Of a stretch of DNA of 40,293 nucleotides, positions 1 through 7,102 are shown one piece after another. Position numbers and translations under genes: made by a program. The stretch covers positions 1-40,293 of the forward strand of contig NZ_LZKI01000171.1 in NCBI RefSeq assembly GCF_001672755.1, written 5' to 3'. This DNA comes from Mycobacterium colombiense. Its GTDB lineage: Bacteria; Actinomycetota; Actinomycetes; Mycobacteriales; Mycobacteriaceae. The notes below the pieces were generated by a model that worked only from the letters and a program-made list of their open reading frames with translations, did no database searches and was not told where the DNA came from. Each line of letters opens with the position of its first letter. The stretch's first letter is position 1.

Positions 1-77
1 CCAACCCCGAGCCCGGCGCCGAGGAGAAGATGAAGGAGCGCATGCAGACGATCTCCGAGCGCTGGCGTGCGCACGGT
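1..77 (+). repeat. Left arm of a perfect 77-bp inverted repeat
   Basis: Bases 1-77 equal the reverse complement of 536-612 without a mismatch, with position i pairing with 613-i. Base 78 does not pair with 535. The arm reaches the window edge, so its full length is unknown. The inner end is the self-complementary decamer CGTGCGCACG (66-75). Confidence 0.97.
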
Positions 78-275
78 TTCGAGCTGGACATGGCGGGCCT
101 GGTCTACTTCGGTGACCGCAACGAGGCGGCTCCCTACCTGGCGGCCCGCGGCTGGCGGCTGAACAGCGCCAGCATCGGAGAACTGTTCGCGGCCAACGGA
201 CTTGACCCCCTCACCGACGACGACATGCGCATGGGCGAGATGCTGTACACCAGCGGCACGCTCGGCGAGAAATAG
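1..275 (+). CDS. C-terminal part of a SAM-dependent methyltransferase (Rv0726c/Rv0731c family)
   Basis: Only the last 90 codons are in the window; the reading frame is open at the left edge and ends with TAG at 273-275. The visible part is the C-terminal cap of the mycobacterial leucine-carboxyl-methyltransferase-like family: an ERWRAHGFELD helix, then LVYFGDRNEAAPYLAARGW, which aligns with LVYPGERNDVVAYLSERGW in the complete paralogue at 8032-8964. The catalytic Rossmann part lies outside. The first 77 bases are an exact inverted copy of 536-612, inside the minus-strand methyltransferase fragment. Joining that fragment to residues encoded after base 77 would give one full-length protein of about 312 residues. 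I therefore infer that this is the inverted copy of the same gene. The substrate of the family is unknown. Confidence 0.8.
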   Translation, partial: NPEPGAEEKMKERMQTISERWRAHGFELDMAGLVYFGDRNEAAPYLAARGWRLNSASIGELFAANGLDPLTDDDMRMGEMLYTSGTLGEK

Positions 276-286
276 GAGCCAGGAGG

Positions 287-547
287 ATGACCACCGAAGC
301 GGGACGCACCGACGGCGACAGCTGGGGACCGGCACACAGCGTGGGAGCGACGGCCACCATGGTCGCCGCCTCTCGCGCCGTGGCGTCGCAGGGACCCGAT
401 GCCCTGCTCGACGATCCGCTGGCCGACCCGCTGGTGCGCGCCGTTGGGCTGGAGCCGTTCATCCGCATCGTCGACGGCGAGATCGACTTCGAGGACGACC
501 CGCTGTTCAACCGCAAGTCGCGGGCCCAGCAGATCACCGTGCGCACG
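287..547 (+). pseudogene. N-terminal fragment of a second SAM-dependent methyltransferase
   Basis: An ATG at 287, directly preceded by AGGAGG (281-286), opens a frame that reads like the N-terminus of the same family: DSWGPAHSVGATATMVAASR, then DDPLADPLVRAVGLEPF. This aligns with the starts of the genes at 8035, 8964 and 9888. Homology stops after about 87 residues at QQITVRT, exactly where the family continues with R-F-F-D-x-F-F. From there the DNA is the reverse complement of the neighbouring methyltransferase, so the open frame that runs on is not this protein. The spacing of 11 bp after the previous stop suggests an original tandem pair. The break falls in a palindrome at 538-547. Confidence 0.75.
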
Positions 548-612
548 CCAGCGCTCGGAGATCGTCTGCATGCGCTCCTTCATCTTCTCCTCGGCGCCGG
601 GCTCGGGGTTGG
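536..612 (-). repeat. Right arm of the 77-bp inverted repeat
   Basis: This is the exact reverse complement of 1-77, with the decamer CGTGCGCACG at 538-547. The loop between the arms (78-535) holds the end of one methyltransferase and the start of another. The arms may continue outward beyond 612, but this cannot be tested because the left partner is outside the window. Confidence 0.97.
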
Positions 613-1288
613 GTGCGCTTTCGGTGGCCAGCCGGCTGCCCGGTGCGCTGAGCTCGGTGATGGTGTCCAGCAGGCGATCCTGCGCATCGGGCGGCAGGTA
701 GCCGAGCAGGCCCTCGGCGCTCCAGGCGGTCGGCTGGGCCGGGTCGAACCCGGCGTTGCGCAGCGCGGTGGGCCAGTCGTCACGCAGGTCGACGGCCACC
801 ACGCGTCGCTCGGCGGTGGGGGCGGCGCCCAGGTCGGCCAGCGACCGGGTCTTGAATTCGATGACCTGCGGCTGGTCCACCTCGTAGACCACGGTGCCGG
901 CAGGCCACGCCAACCGGTACGGGCGGGCGTCCAGGCCGGAAGCCAGGATCACCGCCTGCTTGATGCCCGCGTTCGTGGCGTCCAGGAAGAACTCGTCGAA
1001 GAACTTGGTGCGGACCGCCATGTTGTCCGCCATCCGCGACATCGCCCCGGCCGACCCCGCGGCACCGTCGTGAACGTCGTTCAGCTCGGCGGGGTCCAGC
1101 TCGCCGCTGGCCAGCCGGGAGAGCAGGTCCACGCCGACCAGCTTGACCAGCGGCTCGGCGAAAGGGTCGTTGATCAACGGGTTGTCGGCGCGGGTGGCCA
1201 TGGCGCGGGCCGCCGCGACCATTGTCGCGGTCACGCCGACGCTGGACGCCAGGTCCCAGGTGTCGCCTTCGTACCTGGTGGAAGTCAT
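536..1288 (-). pseudogene. SAM-dependent methyltransferase missing its C-terminus
   Basis: ATG at 1288 (complement) starts a typical Rv0726c/Rv0731c-type methyltransferase: DTWDLASSVGVTATMVAAAR, NDPFAEPLVKLVGVD, MAVRTKFFDEFFLDA, the SAM-binding stretch AVILASGLDARPYRLAWP, the acidic VVYEVDQPQVIEFK strand, and AVDLRDDWP. Homology is complete for about 250 residues, then stops after ERWRAHG at the inverted-repeat boundary; the frame then reads the opposite strand of the neighbouring fragment. The missing 65 residues are found on the plus strand at 78-272. In M. tuberculosis the equivalent genes are also on the strand opposite xylB and precede fucA, so this orientation is likely the native one. 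Whether the truncation is real or an artefact cannot be decided here. Confidence 0.75.
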
Positions 1289-1319
1289 TATGTGCCCCTA
1301 TCGGAGGTAGTCAATCTAA

Positions 1320-1356
1320 TATTTAGCCGATATAACAAGCTTCCCCCACTGTACGC
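1320..1356 (-). promoter_or_regulatory. Conserved element upstream of methyltransferase genes, copy 1
   Basis: Upstream of the methyltransferase at 1288. Read on the plus strand, it shares TAnTTTAGC, AT, AAC, AG, A-CT and TACGC blocks with 9902-9938 at identical spacing over 37 bp (constant offset 8582), while the bases between the blocks differ. The other copy lies upstream of the methyltransferase starting at 9888. Read toward the genes it ends in GCTAAATA, which could be a -10 region. It could be a promoter, an operator, or both. Confidence 0.55.
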
Positions 1357-1359
1357 TTC

Positions 1360-1372
1360 CCGCGATTCGCGG
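1360..1372. promoter_or_regulatory. 13-bp inverted repeat in a divergent intergenic region
   Basis: The arms CCGCGA (1360-1365) and TCGCGG (1367-1372) pair perfectly around one T. The site lies between the minus-strand methyltransferase start (1288) and the plus-strand dehydrogenase start (1385), where an operator for either gene would be expected. The second methyltransferase promoter, near 9940, does not have it. Confidence 0.35.
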
Positions 1373-1384
1373 CAACCTTTACTG

Positions 1385-2173
1385 ATGGCGTATGCAACGT
1401 CCCCCGGAATGGCGGGTAAACGGGTGCTCATCACGGGTGCCTCGTCGGGATTGGGCGCGGCCCTGGCGCGAGGGCTGGCCGCCCGGCGCGCGGTGGTGGG
1501 GCTGATCGCGCGTCGCCGGGACCGACTGGGTCAGGTGCTGGCCGACTGCCGGCGCGCGGCGCCGGACTCGGCCATGTGGGTGGCCGACCTGGCCGACACG
1601 GCAGCCCTGGCCGACCTGGCGCTGCTGGCCTGGGATGCGCTCGGCCGCATCGACGTGCTGATCAACAACGCCGCAATGCCCAAGCGGCGCAGCGTCATCG
1701 CGCTGGATCCGGACGAGGCCGAACAGGTCATGCGGGTCAACTTCTTCGCCCCGATGCGCTTGACGCTGGCGCTGTTGCCGCGGATGCTGGCCCGCGGATC
1801 GGGCACCATCGTCAACGTGTCCAGCGTTGGCGGCCGGCTCGGAATCATTCACGAAAGCGCTTACTGTGCAAGCAAATTCGCGCTATGCGGCTTCAGCGAG
1901 GCAATGGCCGTGGACCTGCACCACACGCCGATCGCGGTGAAGCTGATCGAGCCGGGGCCGATCGATACCGAGATCTGGGACCACCCGGGCAGCGAGGAAC
2001 CCCTCTACCGGGGACCCAAGGTGGCCGCGGACGTGGTGGCGGACGGCATCATCGCGGCCCTGGACAGCGAGCGCTTCGAGCACTACCTGCCCGACATGAA
2101 AGCCGTCATCGACGCCAAAAACGCCGACCTGGACGCGTTCATCGCCGGCGCAGCGGCGATGGCGCAGCGATGA
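1385..2173 (+). CDS. Short-chain dehydrogenase/reductase (SDR)
   Basis: A classical SDR of about 262 residues that should oxidise or reduce a hydroxyl/keto group with NAD(P)H in the cytosol. The cofactor motif TGASSGLG is at residues 17-24, the structural NNA motif is in VLINNAAMPK, the catalytic serine is in NVSSVGG, and the Tyr-x3-Lys pair is YCASK (Tyr160, Lys164). The C-terminal IEPGPIDTE loop is also typical. ATG 1385 is taken as the start; an in-frame ATG at 1409 would leave MAGKRVLITGASSG and is equally possible, and neither has a clear Shine-Dalgarno sequence. The stop overlaps the next ATG by 4 bp, so it is co-transcribed with the zinc dehydrogenase. The substrate is not predictable. 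Confidence 0.85.
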   Translation: MAYATSPGMAGKRVLITGASSGLGAALARGLAARRAVVGLIARRRDRLGQVLADCRRAAPDSAMWVADLADTAALADLALLAWDALGRIDVLINNAAMPKRRSVIALDPDEAEQVMRVNFFAPMRLTLALLPRMLARGSGTIVNVSSVGGRLGIIHESAYCASKFALCGFSEAMAVDLHHTPIAVKLIEPGPIDTEIWDHPGSEEPLYRGPKVAADVVADGIIAALDSERFEHYLPDMKAVIDAKNADLDAFIAGAAAMAQR

Positions 2174-3420
2174 AGGCGCTCGTCTACGGCGTGCCACCGG
2201 AGCCCTTCGAGGTGCCCGACGATGCCAACCCGTTGACCCAGAACCTGGCGCGCACCCCGACCGCCCTGCGCGACCTGCCGGATCCGGAACTGCCGCACGA
2301 GGACTGGGTGATCACTCGGCCGCGGCTGACCGGCATCTGCGGGTCGGATTCCAAGCAGATCCTGATGGACTTCGGCGAGGGCGACACCGACAACGCGATG
2401 GCCGCGTTCTGTTCGTTCCCGCAAGTCATGGGCCACGAGGTGGTCGCCGACGTGGTGGCGCTGGGCCCCCAGGCCCGGAAGCTGAGCGTGGGGGAGCGGG
2501 TGGTGCTCAACCCGTGGCTGTCCTGTGGGCCGCGTGGTATCCAACCGCCCTGTCCCGCATGCGAAGCCGGCGACTACAGCCTGTGCTGGAGCTTCACCGA
2601 CGGCGACATCAAGCCGGGCATCCACACCGGGGTCTCGGCCGATGTGACGGGTGGCTACGCCGAACTGATGCCGGCACACGACAGCATGCTGTTCGCGGTG
2701 CCGGACTCGATTCCCGACGAGATGGCCGTGTTCGCCGACCCGTTCTCGGTGTCGCTGCACTCGATCACCCGGCACCCGCCGCCACGCTCGGGCGCCGCAC
2801 TGGTGTACGGGGCCGGCTCGCTGGGATTGTGTGCGGTCGCGATCCTGCGGACGCTGTACCCGGACGTGGCCGTCGCGGTGGTGGCACGCTTCGCCGCGCA
2901 AGCCGAGCTGGCCCGACAGTTCGGCGCCGCGAAAATCCTTGCGCACGAACCGCGTACGGCCATCATCGAAGAGCTCGTTGCCTGGGGCGGTGGCCGGCTG
3001 CGCCATCCGCTGCAGGGCCTGCCGATGGCCCACCCCGGGGCCGTCGACGTCGTCTACGACACCGTCGGCAAGCCCGAGACCTTCGAGGTCGGCGTCCGGG
3101 TGCTGCGGTCGCGCGGGACGTTGGTGAAGGCCGGCGTTCATGCCCCGGGCCGGTGGGAGGACAGCCCGCTGTACTTCAAAGAGCTCTCGTTCGTCGGTTC
3201 GAACGCCTTCGGCGTCGAGGAGGTGGACGGGCAGCGCAAGCACGCCATCGCTCACTACCTCGACCTGGCCGCCGCGGGCCGAATGGACCTGCGCCCCATG
3301 CTCACCCACACCTTCGGCTTGCGGGAGTGGCGGGACGCCTTTCTGGCGATCGCCAATCAGGGCGACAGCGGCGCGGTGAAGGTTGGCATCGACCAGCGTC
3401 AGGTGTTGGCGCGCAGGTAG
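2170..3420 (+). CDS. Zinc-dependent alcohol dehydrogenase family protein
   Basis: A medium-chain dehydrogenase of 416 residues. The catalytic zinc ligands fit TGICGSD (Cys) and MGHEVV (His-Glu). A structural-zinc-like cysteine cluster follows: SCGPRG, then PPCPACEAGDYSLC. The nucleotide-binding fold has VYGAGSLGLCAVA. At 416 residues it is longer than the usual 340-380, with an extended N-terminus and an insertion around IIEELVAWGGGRLRHPLQGL. The start ATG lies in the stop of the SDR (ATGA), so the pair is translationally coupled and may act in sequence on an alcohol or polyol. Its last 22 bp overlap, tail to tail, the end of the class II aldolase gene on the other strand. Confidence 0.85.
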   Translation: MKALVYGVPPEPFEVPDDANPLTQNLARTPTALRDLPDPELPHEDWVITRPRLTGICGSDSKQILMDFGEGDTDNAMAAFCSFPQVMGHEVVADVVALGPQARKLSVGERVVLNPWLSCGPRGIQPPCPACEAGDYSLCWSFTDGDIKPGIHTGVSADVTGGYAELMPAHDSMLFAVPDSIPDEMAVFADPFSVSLHSITRHPPPRSGAALVYGAGSLGLCAVAILRTLYPDVAVAVVARFAAQAELARQFGAAKILAHEPRTAIIEELVAWGGGRLRHPLQGLPMAHPGAVDVVYDTVGKPETFEVGVRVLRSRGTLVKAGVHAPGRWEDSPLYFKELSFVGSNAFGVEEVDGQRKHAIAHYLDLAAAGRMDLRPMLTHTFGLREWRDAFLAIANQGDSGAVKVGIDQRQVLARR

Positions 3421-4052
3421 CCGTAGACCGAGGCGAAGTTGCGGTTGACGTCCTCGGGGATCGGCACCGGGCCGCCGAGAGCGCGTGCACCCCAAACGAT
3501 TTGGGCGGTCCGCTCGACCAGCGCGGTGATGTGCAGGACCTTGTCCGGTCGCGGACCCACCGCCACCAGGCCATGGTTGGCGATCAGGGCGGCGCCGCGG
3601 CCCTCGAGCGCGGAGACCGCGTTAATGCCGACCTCCGGCGTGCCGGACGCCGCGTACTCGGTGCAGCGGACGTCGCCGCCGCAGTACACCGCGAACTCGT
3701 CGATGCACGCCGGGATCGATTCGTGGGCGATGGCGAACATGGTCGCCCACACCGGATGGCTGTGGATGACGCTGCCGACGTCGTCGAAGGCCCGATAGCA
3801 GGCCAGGTGCAGCTGCATCTCCGACGACGGGGAGCGGCCCTCGGCCGCCTGCAGCACCGACCCGTCCGCGTCGACGAGCACCAGGTCGTCGAGCTGCATG
3901 TCGCGGTAGTCCACCGACGACGGGGTGATCACGACGTTGCCGTCGGCGCGGCGCGCCGAGATGTTGCCGGCCGTCCCCTCCACCAGGCCGCGGCGCAGCA
4001 TGTCCTTGGCGGCGTCCAGCACCGCGGTCTCCGGGTCGTCGACGAACTTCAT
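3399..4052 (-). CDS. fucA: Class II aldolase (L-fuculose-phosphate aldolase type)
   Basis: A 217-residue class II aldolase/adducin-fold enzyme, expected to cleave a phosphorylated sugar with a bound divalent metal. Family features are GLVEGTAGNISAR near residue 25, ITPSSVDYRDM, the metal-binding VIHSHPVWATMFA (two His), and a later His in LIANHGLVAVG. Length and sequence resemble M. tuberculosis Rv0727c (FucA). It is the second gene of a minus-strand pair: its ATG (4052) overlaps the stop of serA2 by 4 bp. The real substrate in mycobacteria is not established, and the fuculose label comes from the family. The neighbouring dehydrogenase and FGGY kinase suggest a short sugar or sugar-acid pathway. 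Confidence 0.85.
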   Translation of the reverse strand: MKFVDDPETAVLDAAKDMLRRGLVEGTAGNISARRADGNVVITPSSVDYRDMQLDDLVLVDADGSVLQAAEGRSPSSEMQLHLACYRAFDDVGSVIHSHPVWATMFAIAHESIPACIDEFAVYCGGDVRCTEYAASGTPEVGINAVSALEGRGAALIANHGLVAVGPRPDKVLHITALVERTAQIVWGARALGGPVPIPEDVNRNFASVYGYLRANT

Positions 4053-5029
4053 GGCCCCAGCACCTCCGGGTTGACGATGTGAGCGGGCGCGTTGCCGGCC
4101 AGCAGCGCCTCCAGGTCGTCTGCCACCATCCGCGCCTGTCGCGCCTCGGTGTCGAAGGTGGCGCCCCCGATGTGCGGCGTCAGCACGACGTTTCGCATCC
4201 CCACCAGCGGGTGATCGGCAGGCAGCCATTCGCCGGCGAAGTGGTCCAGGCCCGCGGCGCCCACCTTGCCCGCGACCAGGGCGTCGACCAGGGCGTCGGT
4301 GTCGTGCAGCTGGGCGCGGGCGGTGTTGAGGAAGACCACGCCGTCGCGCATGGCCGCGAACTCCCGCGCGCCGATCATGCCGGCCGTGTCGTCGGTGACC
4401 GGGGCGTGCAGCGATACCACGTCGGCCTCGCTCAGCAGCTCGTCGAGGCTGTGCCGCGCGTCGGGGTTGTAGGGGTCGTGCGCGATCACCCGCAGCCCCA
4501 GCCCGGACAATCGCCACCGCGTCGCGCGGCCGACGGCGCCGAGGCCCACCAGCCCGGCGGTGAGCCCGGCGATCTCAGCGGCACGGAACCGCTGATACGG
4601 GATGCTGCCGTCGCGAAAGATGTTGCCGCTGCGCACATCCGCGTCCGCGGTCAGCACGTGACGGGTGGCGGCGAGCAGCAGGGCGACCGTCATCTCGGCG
4701 ACCGCATCGGCGTTGCGGGCCGGGGTATTCAGCACCGGGATGCCGGCCGCGGTGGCCCCGGCGATGTCGACGTTGTTGGGGTCGCCGCGGGTGGACGCGA
4801 TCACCCGCACGCCCTGCTCGAATACCGGGCCGCGCACCGAATCGCCTTCCACCACCACGATTTCGGCGGCTTCGCGGGCGATCCGCTCGGCCAGCTGCTC
4901 GGGGCTGTAGATGCGCAGCGGGGTCTGCTCGATCCAGGGGTCGTACACCACGTCGGCCAGCTCTCGCAGTTTGGCGAAGCCCGGCCCCCGCATCGGGGCG
5001 GTCACCAACGCGCGTGGTTTGGACGTCAC
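4049..5029 (-). CDS. serA2: D-2-hydroxyacid dehydrogenase (SerA2-like)
   Basis: A 326-residue NAD-dependent D-isomer 2-hydroxyacid dehydrogenase related to phosphoglycerate dehydrogenase but without the regulatory C-terminal domains. The NAD-binding motif is GLVGLGAVGRATRWRLSGLG, followed by an acidic IAHDPYNPD strand end. The active-site Arg is in LNTARAQLHDTDAL, the Glu region in AGEWLPADHPL, and the catalytic His in LTPHIGG. GTG at 5029 gives 326 residues, the length I recall for Rv0728c; a TTG at 5038 would add three. It is divergent from xylB and coupled to fucA. The substrate is unknown; despite the serA2 name, nothing here ties it to serine synthesis. Confidence 0.85.
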   Translation of the reverse strand: MTSKPRALVTAPMRGPGFAKLRELADVVYDPWIEQTPLRIYSPEQLAERIAREAAEIVVVEGDSVRGPVFEQGVRVIASTRGDPNNVDIAGATAAGIPVLNTPARNADAVAEMTVALLLAATRHVLTADADVRSGNIFRDGSIPYQRFRAAEIAGLTAGLVGLGAVGRATRWRLSGLGLRVIAHDPYNPDARHSLDELLSEADVVSLHAPVTDDTAGMIGAREFAAMRDGVVFLNTARAQLHDTDALVDALVAGKVGAAGLDHFAGEWLPADHPLVGMRNVVLTPHIGGATFDTEARQARMVADDLEALLAGNAPAHIVNPEVLGP

Positions 5030-5046
5030 GAGTGCCAATGCTGGCG

Positions 5047-5052
5047 TACGGT
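5047..5052 (+). promoter_or_regulatory. -10 element of a likely leaderless xylB transcript
   Basis: TACGGT fits the mycobacterial TAnnnT -10 pattern and ends 7 bases before GTG 5060, the distance expected if transcription begins at the start codon. This also favours GTG 5060 over GTG 5051 as the xylB start. There is no Shine-Dalgarno sequence. Confidence 0.5.
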
Positions 5053-5059
5053 GACGCCC

Positions 5060-6421
5060 GTGTCACGCAAAGACGTCACAATCGGCATCGACGTCGGCAG
5101 CACCGCGGTCAAGGCGATCTCCGTCGACGCCGACGGCAACGTGACGGCCCGCGTGCGCATCCCCCATGAGCTGCGGGTACCGGCGCCCGACCGGCTGGAG
5201 CACGACGCCGAGGCGGCGTGGCGGCGTGGGCCGTCGGCCGCCCTGAACGAACTGGTCCACCAACCCGGCATCGCCGCGGCGGCCGTCTCGGCGATGGTGC
5301 CGTCGATGACCGCCGTCGACGACACCGGTGCGCCCACCACGCCCGGACTGCTCTACGGCGACGGCCGCGGCCGCATGCCCGGCGGGGACGCGCAGCCGCT
5401 GCCCGCGCTCGGCGAGGCCGCCGAGTTCTTGCGCTGGACCGCCGAGCAGGCGCCCGGCGCCGCCGGCTACTGGCCCGCGCCGGCGGTGGCCAATCACGCG
5501 CTGTCGGGTGAGCCGGTGATCGACATCGCCACCGCCGCCACCGCGTTCCCCTTGTTCGACGGGACCGGCTGGAATCCCGAGGCGTGCGCCGAGCGCGGCG
5601 CGGCCGTCGAGCAGCTGCCGCGGGTCGAGAGCATGGGAGCCGTCGTCGGGCAGCTGCGCGGCGCCGACGCCGCGCTGGCCACCGGCGCCATCGACGCGCT
5701 GTGCGAACAGATCGTGGCCGGTGCCGACAACGACGGCGACGTGCTGGTGATGTGCGGCACCACGCTGATCGTGTGGACCACCATCGCCGAGGCCCGCCAG
5801 ATGCCCGGCCTGTGGACCATTCCGCACACCGCGCCCGGCAAGAGCCAGATCGGCGGGGCCAGCAACGCCGGCGGGCTGTTCCTGGGCTGGGTGGATCGCG
5901 TTGTGGCACCGGCGGACCCGACCGCCGTCGAACCCGGGCGCGTCCCGGTGTGGGCGCCCTATCTACGCGGCGAACGCACGCCGTTCCACGATCGGGACCG
6001 TAGGGGCGTGCTCGATGCGCTGGATCTGACCCACGACGCCGCCGCGCTGCGCCGCGCCGCCTACGAGGCGTCCGGGTTCGTGGTCCGCCGGCTCATCGAA
6101 CTCAGCGGGGCGCCGGTGTCGCGCATCGTGGCCACCGGCGGCGGCACCCGGGTGGGGCCGTGGCTGCAGGCCATCGCGGACGCCACCGGGCGGCCGGTCG
6201 AGGTGTCCGGGGTGGCGGAAGGGGCCGCGCTGGGGGCGGCGTTCCTGGCGCGCATGGCGGTCGGGCTGGAGACGACGATCGCCGACGCCGCCCGGTGGGC
6301 GCGCACCGAGCGCGTCGTCGAGCCCGATCCGGCCTGGGCCAGCGCCATCGAGGATCGCTATCAGCGCTTCCGCGAGCTGGGAAACCGCAGATGTAGCGCG
6401 GTGGCCCCACCGGCGTTCTAG
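5060..6421 (+). CDS. xylB: FGGY-family carbohydrate kinase (XylB-like)
   Basis: A 453-residue sugar kinase of the FGGY (actin-like ATPase) family that would transfer phosphate from ATP to a pentulose or related sugar. The N-terminal phosphate loop is DVTIGIDVGSTAVKAISVDA, the middle has MCGTTLIVWTT, and the C-terminal nucleotide-binding region has RIVATGGGTRVGPWLQAIAD followed by GAALGAAFLA. The start VSRKDVTIG matches the N-terminus I recall for Rv0729. The gene is divergent from serA2-fucA, with 30 bp between starts, so the three probably respond to one signal. It may be cut short relative to 480-500-residue family members. The sugar specificity cannot be read from the sequence. Confidence 0.85.
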   Translation: MSRKDVTIGIDVGSTAVKAISVDADGNVTARVRIPHELRVPAPDRLEHDAEAAWRRGPSAALNELVHQPGIAAAAVSAMVPSMTAVDDTGAPTTPGLLYGDGRGRMPGGDAQPLPALGEAAEFLRWTAEQAPGAAGYWPAPAVANHALSGEPVIDIATAATAFPLFDGTGWNPEACAERGAAVEQLPRVESMGAVVGQLRGADAALATGAIDALCEQIVAGADNDGDVLVMCGTTLIVWTTIAEARQMPGLWTIPHTAPGKSQIGGASNAGGLFLGWVDRVVAPADPTAVEPGRVPVWAPYLRGERTPFHDRDRRGVLDALDLTHDAAALRRAAYEASGFVVRRLIELSGAPVSRIVATGGGTRVGPWLQAIADATGRPVEVSGVAEGAALGAAFLARMAVGLETTIADAARWARTERVVEPDPAWASAIEDRYQRFRELGNRRCSAVAPPAF

Positions 6422-6424
6422 GCT
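6419..6424 (+). promoter_or_regulatory. -10 element for the GNAT gene, likely leaderless
   Basis: TAGGCT matches TAnnnT, overlaps the xylB stop codon, and ends 6 bases before ATG 6431. No Shine-Dalgarno sequence is present, so a leaderless transcript starting at the A of the ATG is plausible. Confidence 0.4.
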
Positions 6425-6430
6425 GGTGCA

Positions 6431-7099
6431 ATGACCGACCAGGATCGCAAAGCCGCCCGCCGCGAAATCGCCGACGCTCTGTTGAAAGCCCTCGAACGAC
6501 GGCACGAAGTGCTCGACCTGATCGTGGACGCCGACAACAAACCGGAGGCGGTCAAGGCCATCGCCGGTTTGCTGGGCACGTCGCAGACGGGTGCCGAAGC
6601 GGTGTTCGGCCTGTCCTTTGACCGACTCACCAAGGATTCACGCAAGACGATCCAGGCCGAACTCGAGGACCTGAACAAGCAGCTGAGCTTCACCCTGGGC
6701 GAGCGTCCGGCGAGCTCGGGGGACACCCTCGAACTCCGGCCGTTCTCCGCGAGCGAGGACCGCGACATCTTCAGCATCCGCACCGAGGACATGGGTGGCG
6801 CGTCGGGCGACGGATCCGGCGGCCAAGCCGGCAACCTCGACGACGAGATCAAAGCCGCGCTCGCACGTGTAGACGACGAAGAGGCCGCGTGGTTCGTCGC
6901 CATCGACTCCGGTGAGAAGGTCGGCATGGTCTTCGGCGAGCTGTCCCACGGCGAGGTGCAGGTACGCATCTGGATTCACCCCGAGCACCGCAAGCGGGGT
7001 TACGGCACCGCCGCGCTGCGCAAGTCGCGCTCGGAGCTCGCGTGGTGTTTCCCCGCCGCGCCGCTGGTCGTCCGGGCGCCGGCCGCCAAACCCAGCTAG
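6431..7099 (+). CDS. GNAT acetyltransferase with a gyrase-A-like helical N-terminus (Rv0730-like)
   Basis: A 222-residue protein in two parts. Residues 1-80 are mostly charged helix (REIADALLKALERRHEVLDL, then FGLSFDRLTKDSRKTIQAEL) and resemble the coiled end of the gyrase/topoisomerase IV A-subunit breakage domain. Residues 95-210 form a GNAT domain: TLELRPFSASEDRDIFSIR, a WFVAIDSGEKVGMVFGEL strand pair, and the acetyl-CoA loop HPEHRKRGYGTAAL with the R-x-x-G-x-G/A signature. It should acetylate an amine or protein lysine in the cytosol; the target is unknown. It follows xylB by 9 bp and ends 3 bp before the convergent methyltransferase gene. It looks like the Rv0730 counterpart. Confidence 0.75.
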   Translation: MTDQDRKAARREIADALLKALERRHEVLDLIVDADNKPEAVKAIAGLLGTSQTGAEAVFGLSFDRLTKDSRKTIQAELEDLNKQLSFTLGERPASSGDTLELRPFSASEDRDIFSIRTEDMGGASGDGSGGQAGNLDDEIKAALARVDDEEAAWFVAIDSGEKVGMVFGELSHGEVQVRIWIHPEHRKRGYGTAALRKSRSELAWCFPAAPLVVRAPAAKPS

Positions 7100-7102
7100 G
7101 AA

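Noticed and set aside
134..535. Continuation of the minus-strand methyltransferase frame past the inverted repeat
   Set aside because: After ERWRAHG the translation is the antisense of the plus-strand methyltransferase fragments and has no similarity to the family.
287..2173. A single 628-codon open frame linking the methyltransferase N-terminus to the SDR
   Set aside because: Between about 548 and 1384 it reads the wrong strand of a clear minus-strand methyltransferase. The two recognisable ends are separate genes; high GC keeps the frame open by chance.
2514..6421. Long Arg/Gly/Ala-rich open frames opposite or out of frame with the dehydrogenase, fucA and serA2 genes
   Set aside because: They are shadows of genes with clear catalytic motifs. 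Only the part from 5060 on in one of these frames (xylB) is real.
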